Position numbers and translations under genes: made by a program. Source: CBFGRV01 sp965651265 (GTDB lineage Bacteria; Bacteroidota; Rhodothermia; Rhodothermales; VXPQ01). Taken from it: a DNA stretch of 13,686 bases. Of the stretch, positions 12,876 to 13,686 are shown piece after piece. The first letter of the stretch is position 1. Each line of letters begins with the position of its first letter. The notes below the pieces were generated by a model, which was not told the DNA's origin, ran no database searches, and saw only the letters and a program-made list of their open reading frames with translations. The stretch is taken from assembly GCA_965651265.1 (NCBI GenBank), contig CBFGRV010000074.1:1-13686 (forward strand), given 5' to 3'.

Positions 12876-13686
12876 ATGGCTGATCACGTCTCCGCCGTAG
12901 ACGGTCACAACGGCCGCGACGACCACCATCACGAATCATTCTGGAGAAGGTATGTCTTCTCGACTGACCACAAGGTCATCGGGATTCAGTACGGCATCAC
13001 GGCGTTGCTATTCCTGCTCTTCGGCTTCACGCTGATGATGCTCATGCGATGGCAACTCGCCTACCCCGGCGAGCCGCTGCCGTTCATCGGCAACCTCTTC
13101 AGCGACGAGACGATGCCGGGAGGCGTCATGCTTCCCGAGTTCTACAACCAACTCGGCGCCATGCACGGCACCATCATGGTGTTCCTCGGTGTGGTGCCGC
13201 TTGCCGTCGGCGCCTTCGGGAATTATATCGTCCCGCTGCAGATTGGGGCGCCTGACATGGCATTTCCGAAGCTGAACATGGCCAGCTACTGGTGCTACTT
13301 CGCCGGTGGCGTGGTCATGCTCTCGAGCTTCTTCGTGCCTGCCGGTGCGGCCAAAGCCGGATGGACTTCGTACACACCGCTCGCCTCGATCGAGACGATG
13401 GGCCAGACGATGTGGCTGTTTGGGATGATCTTGCTGATCACGTCGTCGCTACTCGGAGCGGTCAATTTCCTGACGACGATCATTCAGCTTCGCGCAGACG
13501 GCATGACGTTCATGAGAATGCCGTTCTTCGTATGGGCCCAGTTCATCACGTCATTCCTGCTCCTGCTGGCATTTCCGCCGCTCGAGGCCGCATCGGTGCT
13601 CCAGCTGATGGACCGCCTCCTCGACACCAGCTTCTTCATGCCGTCCGGGCTCATCATCAGCGGTGAAGTGGCCGACGCCGCAGGCG
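12876..13686 (+). CDS. ctaD: Cytochrome c oxidase subunit I, aa3 type (5' part only, continues past the window)
   Basis: Partial gene: 270 codons from ATG 12876 to the window edge, absent from simple ORF lists because it has no stop here. The protein is the catalytic subunit of a haem-copper oxidase reducing oxygen to water. A His/Asp-rich cytoplasmic N-terminus (DHVSAVDGHNGRDDHHH) precedes the family signature FSTDHKVIGIQY. His97 in GAMHGTIMVF is the expected low-spin haem a ligand of helix II. The stretch GNYIVPLQIGAPDMAFPKLN is diagnostic of subunit I. The CuB ligands (HPEVY and the His pair) would lie beyond the window. After LLLLAFPPLEAASVLQLMDR comes SFFMPSGLIISGEVADA, longer than the usual SFFDP loop. 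No subunit II gene precedes it; the cupredoxin lipoprotein does. GGTGA at 12865-12869 is a weak Shine-Dalgarno. Confidence 0.95.
   Translation, partial: MADHVSAVDGHNGRDDHHHESFWRRYVFSTDHKVIGIQYGITALLFLLFGFTLMMLMRWQLAYPGEPLPFIGNLFSDETMPGGVMLPEFYNQLGAMHGTIMVFLGVVPLAVGAFGNYIVPLQIGAPDMAFPKLNMASYWCYFAGGVVMLSSFFVPAGAAKAGWTSYTPLASIETMGQTMWLFGMILLITSSLLGAVNFLTTIIQLRADGMTFMRMPFFVWAQFITSFLLLLAFPPLEAASVLQLMDRLLDTSFFMPSGLIISGEVADAAG

Noticed and set aside
1..13686. CRISPR array, insertion sequence, integrase, rRNA or tRNA genes
   Set aside because: Looked for spaced direct repeats, transposase-like frames, terminal inverted repeats and conserved RNA signatures by eye and saw none.

Overview
The window is a GC-rich stretch (roughly 60% by eye) from an aerobic or facultatively aerobic bacterium with a cytochrome c-rich periplasm. 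A signal peptide or membrane anchor on every c-type cytochrome and a lipoprotein lipobox suggest a Gram-negative-type envelope. The taxon cannot be fixed from the sequence. The first cluster recalls the 'bd-like oxidase' loci known from Nitrospira. The cupredoxin lipoprotein plus cytochrome c oxidase subunit I pair is also found in lineages such as Gemmatimonadota and Rhodothermota. These are resemblances from memory, not searches.

Region 1 (about 1-5096) is a tightly coupled four-gene respiratory module. It holds a 14-helix cytochrome bd-like subunit I (168-1919), an anchored dihaem cytochrome c (1916-2749), a three-helix monohaem cytochrome c (2746-3561), and a dihaem cytochrome c fused to a haem-b domain of the ethylbenzene-dehydrogenase gamma type (3558-5096). 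Each junction is a 4-base stop/start overlap. There is no CydB; five CxxCH sites stand where it would be expected.

Region 2 (about 5132-10854) continues on the same strand, with short gaps or overlaps, and looks like a maturation and accessory set. It has a radical SAM/SPASM protein of the NirJ/AhbD type with a C-terminal PCP_red domain, an unrecognised 245-aa protein, a small ferredoxin with an irregular second cluster motif, a possible nucleotidyltransferase-fold protein, an unrecognised helical 133-aa protein, a 649-aa double-UspA protein carrying three PCP_red domains and a rubredoxin-like knuckle, and a 141-aa zinc-ribbon/PCP_red protein. PCP_red is the small domain found at the C-terminus of the light-independent protochlorophyllide reductase B subunit. 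Five copies lie in this one operon beside an oxidase, with no photosynthesis gene in view. My leading inference is that the set builds, inserts or protects an unusual tetrapyrrole cofactor, or another redox centre, for the bd-like complex.

Region 3 (10910-11788) holds two unrecognised minus-strand genes, convergent with region 2. Region 4 (about 11820-13686) starts a second respiratory unit: a promoter-like AT-rich stretch, a lipoprotein with a type-1 copper-like site (11991-12773), a hairpin, and the 5' part of an aa3-type cytochrome c oxidase subunit I gene that runs off the window. Two unrelated oxidase systems therefore lie about 11 kb apart.
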